From NCBI RefSeq assembly GCF_002910905.1, contig NZ_NEUE01000142.1, forward strand, positions 1 through 42,600: DNA of 42,600 nt. Direction: 5' to 3'. Below the pieces are notes generated by a model. The model saw only the letters and a program-made list of their open reading frames with translations. It was not told the DNA's origin and ran no database searches. Shown one piece after another: positions 16,896-24,857 of the stretch; positions within the stretch are counted from its first letter, which is position 1; the number at the start of each line of letters is the position of its first letter. A program made the position numbers and the translations under genes. The stretch is from Streptomyces sp. SM11. Its GTDB lineage: Bacteria > Actinomycetota > Actinomycetes > Streptomycetales > Streptomycetaceae.

Positions 16896-17183
16896 ATGGA
16901 AGCCCGTGACCACGAGCTCAAGAAGGAGCTCGCCGCCACCCTCCAGGCCCGCGGCGAGCTGGGTGCGGAGTACGAGACCGCGCTCATCGACTCGTTCCTG
17001 AACATGACCGCGCGGCCGGACCCTCGGGGGAGTCCGGCCGCGCCGAAGCATGTCGCGGGGACCGCCGCACCCCCGGTCGCCCGGGGGGGCGGGACGACGG
17101 CGGTCCCCGCGAGGGACGCGGTCCGGGTCAGAGCCGGATGCCCGCGTCCGGGCGACGGTGGAGGTCCGGGAGCCGCTCCGTAG
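16896..17183 (+). pseudogene. Truncated gene, N-terminus of a small membrane-protein family
   Basis: The frame begins MEARDHELKKELAATLQARG and continues ELGAEYETALIDSFL. From memory, this is the usual N-terminus of a Streptomyces family of about 150 residues with a basic helix and two membrane segments. After residue about 37 the frame turns into Pro/Gly/Arg-rich sequence with a hairpin (17010-17043, 12-bp stem) and no membrane segment, so the gene appears cut off. An intact short protein is not excluded. It marks the right side of the scar region. Confidence 0.45.
17010..17043. repeat. 12-bp stem hairpin
   Basis: GCGCGGCCGGAC and GTCCGGCCGCGC pair perfectly around a 10-base loop, directly after the last family-like residues of the truncated gene. 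It may be a terminator brought in at the breakpoint. Confidence 0.55.
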
Positions 17184-17307
17184 TCCGGTGTCGCCGTTCT
17201 GGGTGCCGGCGGGTTTCCCTGCCGACACCCACCAAGGTGCCGGAGCCGTGTTAAGCGGGTGCTGCGCGGACGTGACGCACTCGTACCGTTTTCGCGAAGT
17301 CCCGCAT

Positions 17308-17420
17308 CCGGCCCGTCAAGCCGCGGCCTCAGGCCCGCTGCCGGCCCGTCAGGCTGGCCCGGAGCCCCGCATCCGGTCCGTCAGGCTGGCCCCGAGCCCC
17401 GCATCCGGTCCGTCAGGCCT
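17308..17420. repeat. Tandem repeats of about 32 bases at the cbs 3' end
   Basis: The word CCGTCAGGC or a variant recurs at 17315, 17348, 17380 and 17412 (positions of its GTC), spaced 33, 32 and 32 bases. Two units (17348 and 17380) are almost identical over the full length, including GAGCCCCGCATCCGGTCCG. The last unit contains the stop codon of cystathionine beta-synthase. Confidence 0.75.
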
Positions 17421-18819
17421 TCGCCGTGCCCGCGTCCTTGGCGAGGAACGCCAGCAGGTCCTGCCTGCTCACGACCCCCTTGGGCTTGCCCTCGACGAGC
17501 ACGATCGCCGCGTCGGCCCCGTCCGTGCCGCTGAGCACGGCCATCAGGTCCTCGACCGGTTCGCCGGAGCCGACCTGCGGCAGCGGCGCCGACATGTGCT
17601 TCTCCAGCGGGTCGGTCAGCGAGGCGCGCTGGGTGAACAGCGCGTCCAGCAGCTGCCGCTCCACGACGGAACCGATGACCTCGGCGGCCATCACGTCCGG
17701 GTGGCCGGCGCCCGGCTTCACGATCGGCATCTGGGAGACGCCGTACTCGCGGAGCACCTCGATGGCCTCGCCGACCGTCTCCTCCGGGTGCATGTGGACG
17801 AGGGAGGGCATCGGGCCCTCCTTGAAGTCCAGGACCGCGCCGACGTTGGCGGAGGCGCCGGAGTCCTCCAGGAAGCCGTAGTCGGCCATCCACTCGTCGT
17901 TGAAGATCTTGCTGAGGTAGCCACGCCCGCTGTCGGGGAGCAGCACCACGACGACGTCCTCGGGGCCGAGCCGCTTGGCGACCTCCAGGGCGCCGACGAC
18001 CGCCATGCCGCAGGAGCCGCCGACGAGCAGCCCCTCCTCCTTGGCGAGCCGGCGCGTCATCTGGAAGGAGTCCTTGTCGGACACCGCGACGATCTCGTCG
18101 GTGACGGTGCGGTCGTACGCGCTCGGCCAGAAGTCCTCGCCGACGCCCTCGACCAGATAGGGCCGCCCGGAGCCGCCGGAGTAGACCGAGCCCTCCGGGT
18201 CCGCGCCGATGACCTGGACCGCGCCGTCGCTGATCTCCTTGAGGTAGCGCCCGGTGCCGCTGATCGTGCCGCCGGTGCCGACGCCCGCGACGAAGTGGGT
18301 GATCTTCCCCTCCGTCTGCTCCCACAGTTCGGGACCGGTGGTCTCGTAGTGCGAGCGCGGGTTGTTCGGGTTGGAGTACTGGTCCGGCTTCCAGGCGCCC
18401 GGCGTCTCGGTGACCAGCCGGTCGGAGACGTTGTAGTACGAGTCCGGGTGCTCGGGGTCAACGGCGGTGGGGCAGACGACGACTTCCGCGCCGTACGCGC
18501 GCAGCACGTTGATCTTGTCCGTGGACACCTTGTCCGGGCACACGAAGATGCACTTGTAGCCCTTCTGCTGGGCGACGATGGCGAGCCCGACACCCGTGTT
18601 GCCACTGGTCGGCTCGACGATCGTGCCGCCGGGCTTCAGCTCCCCGCTCTGCTCGGCCGCCTCGATCATGCGCAGCGCGATGCGGTCCTTCACCGACCCG
18701 CCGGGGTTGAAGTACTCGACCTTGGCCAGGACCGTCGCCTGGATACCTGTCGTGACGTTGCGCAGCCTCACCAGCGGGGTGTTGCCGACAAGACTGATCA
18801 TCGAATCGTGGAATTGCAC
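17413..18819 (-). CDS. cbs: Cystathionine beta-synthase
   Basis: The product has 468 residues. It joins serine and homocysteine to cystathionine with pyridoxal phosphate (transsulfuration). The PLP lysine is K44 (GGSVKDR); the substrate loop is PTSGNTGVG (about 70-78), and the phosphate-binding GVGTGGTISGTG is at 179-190. Residues about 330-465 form a pair of CBS domains (VGEAIEVLREYGVSQMPIV and VEDLMAVL ... GVVSRQDLLAFL), as in the long cystathionine beta-synthases rather than plain cysteine synthases. The GTG start at 18819 has GGAG six bases upstream. It is divergent from the SGNH hydrolase gene. The stop codon lies in a tandem repeat array. Confidence 0.93.
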   Translation of the reverse strand: MQFHDSMISLVGNTPLVRLRNVTTGIQATVLAKVEYFNPGGSVKDRIALRMIEAAEQSGELKPGGTIVEPTSGNTGVGLAIVAQQKGYKCIFVCPDKVSTDKINVLRAYGAEVVVCPTAVDPEHPDSYYNVSDRLVTETPGAWKPDQYSNPNNPRSHYETTGPELWEQTEGKITHFVAGVGTGGTISGTGRYLKEISDGAVQVIGADPEGSVYSGGSGRPYLVEGVGEDFWPSAYDRTVTDEIVAVSDKDSFQMTRRLAKEEGLLVGGSCGMAVVGALEVAKRLGPEDVVVVLLPDSGRGYLSKIFNDEWMADYGFLEDSGASANVGAVLDFKEGPMPSLVHMHPEETVGEAIEVLREYGVSQMPIVKPGAGHPDVMAAEVIGSVVERQLLDALFTQRASLTDPLEKHMSAPLPQVGSGEPVEDLMAVLSGTDGADAAIVLVEGKPKGVVSRQDLLAFLAKDAGTAKA

Positions 18820-18963
18820 CGTGTACTCCGGGATCTCCGAGATGGTCCGGCCCAGAGTATGCGCACAGGACGGACTCCGCGTACGGAAAGGAGTACACAG
18901 AGCCCCTCGCGGGGCAGGTAGGTACGTGTACGGCTGTACGGCGAGGAGGAGGTGGACCGGACT

Positions 18964-19980
18964 GTGTCGAGAGCAAGGGTGGCACGGCGGATCGCGGCGG
19001 GCGCGGCCTACGGCGGTGGCAGCATCGGGTTGATCGGTGCGGCGGCCGTGGGCGTGTTCCTGGCGGAGGTCCAGCTCGCGAAGAGGCGGGTGGGCGGGGA
19101 CACGGCTCCGGTTCCGCCGAGCGCGGACGGACGGTACGGGGTGGCGTTCGCCGGGCCGTCCGACCCGATGCGGCTCGGGATGCTCGGGGACTCGACGGCT
19201 GCGGGCCAGGGCGTGCGGCGGGCCGGCCAGACGCCGGGTGCGCTGCTGGCCTCGGGGCTCGCGGCGGTGGCCGAGCGGCCGGTGGACCTGCGGAACGTGG
19301 CCCTTCCGGGGGCCCGGTCGGACGATCTGGAGCGGCAGGTGTCGCTGCTGCTCGCGGATCCGGCGCGGGTCCCGGACGTCTGCGTGATCATGATCGGGGC
19401 GAACGACGTCACTCATCGGATGCCCGCGACGCAGTCGGTGCGCTGTCTGACGACGGCGGTGCGCAGGCTGCGGACGGCGGGGGCGGAGGTGGTCGTCGGG
19501 ACCTGTCCGGACCTGGGCACGATCGAGCCGGTCTACCAGCCGCTGCGCTGGCTGGCCCGGCGGGTGAGCCGGCAGCTGGCGGCCGCGCAGACGATCGGGG
19601 CGGTGGAGCAGGGCGGGCGCACGGTGTCGCTGGGCGACCTGCTGGGCCCGGAGTTCGCGGCGAACCCGCGTGAGCTGTTCGGCCCGGACAACTACCACCC
19701 CTCCGCCGAGGGCTACGCCACGGCGGCCATGGCGGTGCTGCCCACCCTGTGCGCGGTACTGGGCCTGTGGCCGGAGACCGACCGGCTGGACGGTGCGCGG
19801 CGCGAGGACATCCTCCCGGTGGCGAAGGCGGCCTCCCAGGCGGCCCGGGAGGCCGGTACGGAGGTCACGGGGGCGCGCGCTCCCTGGGCCCTCCTCAAGC
19901 ACCGCAGGCGGCGGCGTCTGCCCGCCTCCACGGAACCCACCCCGCACCCGCACCCGGACGCCGCCCACGGGCACACGTAG
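18964..19980 (+). CDS. SGNH/GDSL-family hydrolase, membrane-anchored
   Basis: The product has 338 residues. A basic start and one hydrophobic segment (about 16-36) act as signal or anchor. Block I with the nucleophile is GMLGDSTAAG (S77), block III is IGANDVT, and the Asp/His pair is in DNYHPSAEGYA. This is the extracellular or membrane-bound lipase/esterase type of SGNH hydrolase; its substrate is unknown. The C-terminal 50 residues are basic and Pro/His-rich. The GTG at 18964 is preferred because GGAGGT ends ten bases before it; the in-frame GTG at 18952 is too close to the site. It is divergent from cbs by about 145 bases. Confidence 0.85.
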   Translation: MSRARVARRIAAGAAYGGGSIGLIGAAAVGVFLAEVQLAKRRVGGDTAPVPPSADGRYGVAFAGPSDPMRLGMLGDSTAAGQGVRRAGQTPGALLASGLAAVAERPVDLRNVALPGARSDDLERQVSLLLADPARVPDVCVIMIGANDVTHRMPATQSVRCLTTAVRRLRTAGAEVVVGTCPDLGTIEPVYQPLRWLARRVSRQLAAAQTIGAVEQGGRTVSLGDLLGPEFAANPRELFGPDNYHPSAEGYATAAMAVLPTLCAVLGLWPETDRLDGARREDILPVAKAASQAAREAGTEVTGARAPWALLKHRRRRRLPASTEPTPHPHPDAAHGHT

Positions 19981-20015
19981 GGACCCGCGGACACGCACAG
20001 GAGCCCATCACGGCT

Positions 20016-20029
20016 GAGCAAGCGCTTAG
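20016..20029. promoter_or_regulatory. TetR-type operator candidate before the thiolase gene
   Basis: GAGCAAGCGCTTAG, centred on the palindrome AAGCGCTT, resembles the AGCAAGCGCTTGCT sites used by several TetR-family regulators of acyl-CoA genes. It lies about 110 bases before the thiolase ATG. Confidence 0.35.
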
Positions 20030-20059
20030 AAAAGAGTCCCGCATCACACGGCCTGCCGG

Positions 20060-20088
20060 GTGACCGCGGCGATACGTCCGGGTAACTT
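20060..20088 (+). promoter_or_regulatory. Candidate thiolase promoter
   Basis: GTGACC and TAACTT are 17 bases apart, with the thiolase ATG 52 bases downstream. The fit is fair, not perfect. Confidence 0.4.
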
Positions 20089-20140
20089 CCAGAGGAGTTC
20101 CGCCCGTCCACACAGCCTTCCAGCCCCTTGGAGCCGCGTG

Positions 20141-21361
20141 ATGCCCGAAGCCGTGATCGTCTCTGCCGCCCGTTCGCCGATCGGCCGCGCCTTCAAGGGG
20201 TCCCTGAAGGACCTGCGCGCGGACGACCTGACCGCCACGATCATCCAGACCGCGCTGGCCAAGGTCCCCGAGCTGGACCCGAAGGACATCGACGACCTGA
20301 TGCTGGGCTGCGGTCTGCCCGGCGGCGAGCAGGGCAACAACCTGGGCCGCGTCATCGCCGTGCAGATGGGGATGGACCACCTTCCCGGCTGTACGGTCAC
20401 CCGCTACTGCTCCTCCTCGCTGCAGACCAGCCGGATGGCGCTGCACGCGATCAAGGCGGGCGAGGGCGACGTCTTCATCTCGGCCGGCGTCGAGATGGTG
20501 TCCCGCTTCACCAAGGGCAACTCCGACAGCCTCCCGGACACGCACAACCCGCTGTTCGCCGAGGCCGAGGCCCGCACCGCGGCCCGCGCCGAGGAGTCCG
20601 GCGCCGACTGGCACGACCCGCGCGAGGACGGACTGGTCCCGGACGCGTACATCTCGATGGGGCAGACGGCGGAGAACCTGGCCCGGTCCAAGGGCATCAC
20701 CCGTCAGGACATGGACGAGTTCGGCGTACGGTCGCAGAACCTCGCCGAGCAGGCCCTGAAGAACGGCTTCTGGGAGCGGGAGATCACCCCGGTCACCACC
20801 CCCGACGGCACGGTCGTCTCCAAGGACGACGGCCCGCGCGCCGGCGTGACCGTGGAGGGCGTGCAGGGCCTGAAGCCGGTGTTCCGTCCCGACGGTCTGG
20901 TCACCGCGGGCAACTGCTGCCCGCTCAACGACGGCGCCGCGGCCCTGGTGATCATGTCCGACACCAAGGCGCGCGAGCTGGGCCTGACCCCGCTGGCCCG
21001 GATCGTCTCCACCGGCGTCTCCGGCCTCTCCCCCGAGATCATGGGCTACGGTCCGGTCGAGGCCAGCAAGCAGGCGCTGAAGCGGGCCGGCCTGACCATC
21101 GACGACATCGACCTCGCCGAGCTCAACGAGGCGTTCGCCGCCCAGGTCATCCCCTCCTACCGGGACCTCGGCCTGCCGCTGGACAAGGTCAACGTCAACG
21201 GCGGCGCGATCGCGGTCGGCCACCCCTTCGGCATGACCGGCGCCCGCATCACCGGCACGCTGATCAACAGCCTCCAGTTCCACGACAAGCAGTGGGGCCT
21301 GGAGACGATGTGCGTGGGCGGCGGCCAGGGCATGGCGATGGTGATCGAGCGGCTGAGCTGA
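20141..21361 (+). CDS. Acetyl-CoA C-acyltransferase (thiolase)
   Basis: The product has 406 residues. It cleaves 3-ketoacyl-CoA with CoA, or runs the reverse condensation. The nucleophile is C90 ([10 protein letters not shown]), the second-site motif is NEAFAAQ, the catalytic His is in [11 protein letters not shown], and the acid/base Cys is in [10 protein letters not shown] near the C-terminus. The sequence is of the FadA/acetyl-CoA acetyltransferase type found in beta-oxidation. The ATG at 20141 follows TTGGAG at eight bases; the frame is open upstream without a good start. No acyl-CoA dehydrogenase or hydratase gene is next to it, so it stands alone. Confidence 0.93.
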   Translation: MPEAVIVSAARSPIGRAFKGSLKDLRADDLTATIIQTALAKVPELDPKDIDDLMLGCGLPGGEQGNNLGRVIAVQMGMDHLPGCTVTRYCSSSLQTSRMALHAIKAGEGDVFISAGVEMVSRFTKGNSDSLPDTHNPLFAEAEARTAARAEESGADWHDPREDGLVPDAYISMGQTAENLARSKGITRQDMDEFGVRSQNLAEQALKNGFWEREITPVTTPDGTVVSKDDGPRAGVTVEGVQGLKPVFRPDGLVTAGNCCPLNDGAAALVIMSDTKARELGLTPLARIVSTGVSGLSPEIMGYGPVEASKQALKRAGLTIDDIDLAELNEAFAAQVIPSYRDLGLPLDKVNVNGGAIAVGHPFGMTGARITGTLINSLQFHDKQWGLETMCVGGGQGMAMVIERLS

Positions 21362-21715
21362 GCCGCAGCGGAGGGTAGGGGTCGCCCGAGGAACGAGGGT
21401 GGCACCTGCCCGCAGCGGAGGCGAAGCTCAGCGCGACCACAGACACGAGCGGCCGCGCGGGAGGCCCGGAGGCCCCGGACTCCCGCCCGGAGAGGGTTTC
21501 GAACCCCACCGAGCTCCGACCGTGACCGAATCTCCCCCAGGATGTGATCTGCGTCCCGGGGGAGAGTTGTTTCTGCAGGTCATCGCCGATATGGGGCTAA
21601 ACATCGGACCGAAAGACCTGTCCATTTCGTGACGTAATGCACTGACAGCACGTACCGGTACAGGTCAAGCTGATGTAGGAAGTCGGGGGTATCGATTGAA
21701 ACCGGGAGTACGTCA
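21362..21715. other. Intergenic region with short direct repeat
   Basis: The 354 bases hold no credible gene. CCGCAGCGGAGG occurs at 21363 and 21410. AT-richer sequence from about 21590 to 21700 contains the palindrome GTACCGGTAC and probably the promoter of the next gene, but no clear -35/-10 pair stands out. Confidence 0.5.
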
Positions 21716-22591
21716 GTGAGCGCCATGTCATTTGCCCTGTTGCTGACCACCGCCGCTGCCACGGCCGTCGGCGCCGCCGCACTGCACGCCGCTCACGGGC
21801 TGCGCAAGCAGGTCGCGGCGCTGCGCACGGAGCTGGCCGCCGGCCACGCTCTCGGCGCCTCCGTGCCACCACAGAGCCGCAGTACGGCCACTCCCGCCGA
21901 GGAGATACGCGCGGCGGTCGCCGAGGCGCTCGCCGAGGAACGGGAGCGCGAGCTGGCCGAGGCGCGCGCCTTCTGGGCCGCCCAGGAAGCCCGCGACGCC
22001 GCCGACGCCCCGTCCCTGCTGGGCGGTCTGTCCGGCCTCGGCGACGACACCCCGTACTACCTGCCCCGGCAGGCTGACTTCGCCGGTCTGGAGTCGATGG
22101 ACGCCGAAGCGGCCGAGGCGATGGAGGAACTCGCGGAGCTGACCGAGCGGACCCTCGCGGAGCACGAGATCGGCGAGCTGACCGGCCTTCCGGAGATCGC
22201 GGAGTTCCCCGAGGAATCGCCCGAGCTGGCCGCCGCCCGCCGCCGCCACCCCTCGCACCCGGACTTCGTCCCCGTACAGACACCGGTGGTCACCGACCAC
22301 GAGCGCACCGTGAACCGGCTGGAGGAGCTGGCCGGCACCGCGACCGAGCTGACCGACGTGCGGCCCGGCCCGCTGGGCACGCTCGACGTGTACGTCTTCG
22401 CCGACGGCACCACGCTCTGCATGACCCCCGGCCACCGCGAGACCGCCGAGCGGCTCGCGGAGGCCTTGCAGGAGGGCTGGCAGCCGGTACTGCTGGGCGG
22501 CTCGGGCGTCTCGGGCGCCTACGCGCTGACCTTCTCCTGCGGCGAGGACAACGTGTACATCCTCGCCGACCGCGTCATCGCCTCGTTCTGA
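21716..22591 (+). CDS. Secreted or membrane-anchored protein of unknown function
   Basis: The product has 291 residues. The N-terminus is hydrophobic (about 3-25, FALLLTTAAATAVGAAALHAA) and can act as anchor or signal. A predicted coiled coil rich in Ala/Glu/Arg (about 60-95) and a long acidic part (about 120-165) follow. A compact C-terminal domain (about 195-291) contains ELTDVRPGPLGTLDVYVFADGT and ends AYALTFSCGEDNVYILADRVIASF. I do not recognise the family. The GTG start has GGGAG eight bases upstream. It converges with the small gene at 22619. Confidence 0.7.
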   Translation: MSAMSFALLLTTAAATAVGAAALHAAHGLRKQVAALRTELAAGHALGASVPPQSRSTATPAEEIRAAVAEALAEERERELAEARAFWAAQEARDAADAPSLLGGLSGLGDDTPYYLPRQADFAGLESMDAEAAEAMEELAELTERTLAEHEIGELTGLPEIAEFPEESPELAAARRRHPSHPDFVPVQTPVVTDHERTVNRLEELAGTATELTDVRPGPLGTLDVYVFADGTTLCMTPGHRETAERLAEALQEGWQPVLLGGSGVSGAYALTFSCGEDNVYILADRVIASF

Positions 22592-22618
22592 CCGCCGGGC
22601 GCGGGCCCCTCACGCGCA

Positions 22619-22936
22619 TCACGCGAAAGCCCGCGCCGCCGCTTCCCTGACATACCGCACGGCCTCGTCCAGCTCCTGGGACGGGGCCGTTTCCAGTGCC
22701 ACGGCCAGATCCCGTCCGGCGACGGCCAGTTGGTCGCCCACGGCGAACACCCCGGCGTCCGGCAGCTCACGCGGCTCGGCGTCCGGGTTCTCCAGGCGCT
22801 GGGCCCGTACGGCGAGTTCGCGGGCCGCGGCCAGCGCCTCGGCGGCCGCCCCACGCTGGAGGCGGCTCTGCGGGGCCGAGCGCAGCCGGTCGGCGAAACG
22901 GTCCACGGCCAGGGTCAGGGGCGTCGTATCGAGCAC
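22619..22936 (-). CDS. Small helical protein of unknown function
   Basis: The product has 105 residues, mostly helical and charged (RFADRLRSAPQSRLQRGAAAEALAAARELAVRAQRLE), with no membrane segment or known motif. The GTG at 22936 (reading VLDTTPLTLAVDRF) is preferred; AGGGT precedes it, and the longer frame to 23008 is Arg/Gly-rich and runs into a terminator stem. It lies downstream of the BI-1 gene but is separated from it by a strong terminator, so it must have its own promoter. Confidence 0.65.
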   Translation of the reverse strand: MLDTTPLTLAVDRFADRLRSAPQSRLQRGAAAEALAAARELAVRAQRLENPDAEPRELPDAGVFAVGDQLAVAGRDLAVALETAPSQELDEAVRYVREAAARAFA

Positions 22937-23005
22937 CCGGCCGACCCTACGCGCCCCTCCCGCGAGGCGGCCACCGGCCCTCCGGCCAGGGGACAGGGGG
23001 CCGGG

Positions 23006-23050
23006 CACCGGAACGGCCCGCAGGCTCGATGCCTGCGGGCCGTTCCGGTG
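23006..23050 (-). terminator. Strong terminator of the BI-1 gene
   Basis: A perfect 20-bp stem (starting CACCGGAACGG) with a 5-base loop TCGAT lies 34 bases past the stop codon of the BI-1/YccA gene. It is among the most stable hairpins in the window. Confidence 0.8.
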
Positions 23051-23083
23051 CTGCGGGTCCTACGGGTGGTGCGGGGCGTGCGA

Positions 23084-23965
23084 TCAGTCGTCGCCGCTGA
23101 GGATCGCGACCAGGCGCAGCATCTCGATGTAGATCCACACCAGGGTCACGGTGAGGCCGAAGGCCGCCAGCCAGGACTCCTCGCGCGGAGCGCCGTACGC
23201 GATGCCGTCCTCGACCTGCTTGAAGTTCAGGGCGAGGATGCACGCGCCGATGACGATGGCCACGATGCCGAAGACGACGCCGAGCGCGCCACTGCGGAAG
23301 CCGAGGCCGTCACCGCCGCCGAACACGGCGAACAGGAGGTTGACCATCATCAGCAGCATGAAGCCGATGGCGGCCGCCATCACGAAGCCGTAGAAGCGGC
23401 GCGTGACCCGGATCAGTCCGGTGCGGTAGGCGATCAGCACACCGGCGAAGACCGCCATGGTGCCGAGCACCGCCTGCATCGCCGCCCCGGGGGCGACGTA
23501 CATGCTGACGATGTTGCTGACGATGCCGAGGAACACACCCTCGAACGCCGCGTACGTCAGGATCAGCGGCGGCGATGGCCGGCGCTTGAACGAGTTGACC
23601 AGCGACAGCACGAAGCCGATGATCGCGGCGCCGATGGCCACGCCGTAGGCGCTGCCGAGGTTCGCCTGGTCGACCGGCATAATCCACCAGGCGGCGGTCG
23701 CGGCCAGGATCACCGTGCCGAGCGTCATCGCCGTACGTGTCACCACGTCGTCGATGGTCATCACGTCGGGACGGGCGGGGGCCTGCGGGGCGCCCTGGAT
23801 GTCCGTCTGCGCGTAGGGGTTGGTGGCGTACGGGTTGGCGGCGGCGCCCTGCGCGTACGGATTGCCCGTCGCGGTGGCCCCGGCCTGCGGCGGCGCGTTG
23901 AAGCCCGCGTGGCCGTTGTCGCGGCTGAACCCCCGTCGCGAGAAGACCGGGTTGCTGCTCCTCAT
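23084..23965 (-). CDS. Bax inhibitor-1/YccA family membrane protein
   Basis: The product has 293 residues. The first 75 are polar, with repeated NPYA (GNPYAQGAAANPYATNPYAQ). About seven membrane segments follow, with the family-type stretches MTLGTVILAATAAWW, ILTYAAFEGVFLGIVS and the ending TLVWIYIEMLRLVAILSGDD. Family members act as ion (calcium/proton) leak channels in membranes; the role in Streptomyces is not known to me. The ATG at 23965 has GGAGGAG upstream. Confidence 0.9.
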   Translation of the reverse strand: MRSSNPVFSRRGFSRDNGHAGFNAPPQAGATATGNPYAQGAAANPYATNPYAQTDIQGAPQAPARPDVMTIDDVVTRTAMTLGTVILAATAAWWIMPVDQANLGSAYGVAIGAAIIGFVLSLVNSFKRRPSPPLILTYAAFEGVFLGIVSNIVSMYVAPGAAMQAVLGTMAVFAGVLIAYRTGLIRVTRRFYGFVMAAAIGFMLLMMVNLLFAVFGGGDGLGFRSGALGVVFGIVAIVIGACILALNFKQVEDGIAYGAPREESWLAAFGLTVTLVWIYIEMLRLVAILSGDD

Positions 23966-24183
23966 TTCACTCCTCCATGGCCACACTGCGTAGCCTTGCC
24001 ACAAGAGTAATGGGTGGGCAAAAGAATCACCCTAGTGCCAGGGGAGGATCTTTGCGGCGGCCCGTGGCGAGGGTCCCCCGGAAGACCCGGCAGGGACTGT
24101 CGTACGAGGCCGGGGATCACGAACCCCGGGAGCCGGACGCAGGTCACGGTCTGGGCCGTCCGGGTCACGCACAGTGCGGCGCG

Positions 24184-24269
24184 TGGTGCCCGGAGCCGGA
24201 CTCGAACCGGCACGCCCCCGAGGGGCAGCGAGGTTTAAGCTCGCCGTGTCTACGTTCCACCATCCGGGC
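24184..24269 (-). tRNA. bldA: tRNA-Leu (anticodon UAA)
   Basis: On the minus strand the 86 bases fold as a class II tRNA. The acceptor starts GCCCGG and ends CCGGGC plus encoded ACCA. The anticodon stem GCGAG/CTCGC encloses CUUAAAC with anticodon UAA, and the T arm has GGTTCGAGTCC. A long variable arm (CCCCTCGGGGG) fits tRNA-Leu. UUA codons are very rare in this GC-rich genus, and the single tRNA reading them is bldA, needed for aerial growth and antibiotic production. I see no in-frame TTA in the larger genes of this window that I checked by eye. Confidence 0.95.
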
Positions 24270-24351
24270 GTGCTGCGCGGCTCCGCTTTTGGCTACCGAC
24301 CCTATCCGGGGACGTCCCTCGATCAGCGGAACAGTGGCGCGATGTTGTCCT

Positions 24352-24380
24352 ATTTTATTGACCGCTTGAGGGTCCGTCAG
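24352..24380 (-). promoter_or_regulatory. Candidate bldA promoter
   Basis: CTGACG (24380-24375) and TAAAAT (24357-24352) are separated by 17 bases on the minus strand in an AT-rich island. The -10 box ends 83 bases before the mature tRNA 5' end, giving a leader that RNase P would remove. Confidence 0.55.
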
Positions 24381-24449
24381 GACATTCGGGCCGGGCTGGC
24401 CACCCGCTCGCAGCCGATCACGGGCGGTCGGCGCACCGCACGGAAATGA

Positions 24450-24857
24450 CGGAAAGTCGCCGCACCCGTACGGCCCAACGCGCCAGGTCCGCGCCAGCCC
24501 TCGCCAGGGCGTCCGCCACCCTCGGGTCCGACGCCGCTCCGCCCCCGGGTCCGGCATCGATCCCGAAGGGGCGCGCCCGCCGCCGGTGCCGCTCCCCGCC
24601 CGCGTCCCGGCGCGCTCACACTGGGTGACCGCGGAGCGGCGTCCACGACTCCGATCAGGGTCGGTGTCATACCCGAGGAGGATGGATCCGCGCCTGTGAT
24701 GCGACTCAAGAGGGCCACGGGAACGGGCATCGGGAGGGACGCCCCGACGCGATCGGGACGTAACGATGGAGTAAGTCCCCGAGGCATGGCGTCAGCGCCC
24801 GCCTCAGCACGGCCCCCGTGTCCGAGCATCCGCATCATCCGAACCAGGAGCGTCCCT
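24450..24857. other. Upstream region of the ABC transporter genes
   Basis: About 400 bases lie between the bldA promoter and the ATPase gene. They contain no credible gene. GAGGAGG followed at once by a five-codon frame (MDPRL, 24681) is notable but unproven. No clear housekeeping promoter was found. Confidence 0.4.

Noticed and set aside
16697..16909. A short plus-strand frame before the truncated gene
   Set aside because: It runs through the hairpin, has no ribosome binding site and shows no Streptomyces codon bias.
15758..17005. A 415-codon minus-strand frame across the toxin scar
   Set aside because: Only the part from about 16534 to 16325 is toxin-like; the rest is Arg-rich out-of-frame sequence on both sides, so it is not one protein.
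21480..21525. A GGGTTTCGAACCC stretch like a tRNA T arm
   Set aside because: The stem does not pair over five bases, and no acceptor end, CCA or anticodon arm is found on either side.
24681..24698. GAGGAGG followed by a five-codon frame (MDPRL) upstream of the ABC genes
   Set aside because: The ribosome binding site touches the ATG, leaving no proper spacing, and nothing else supports a leader peptide.
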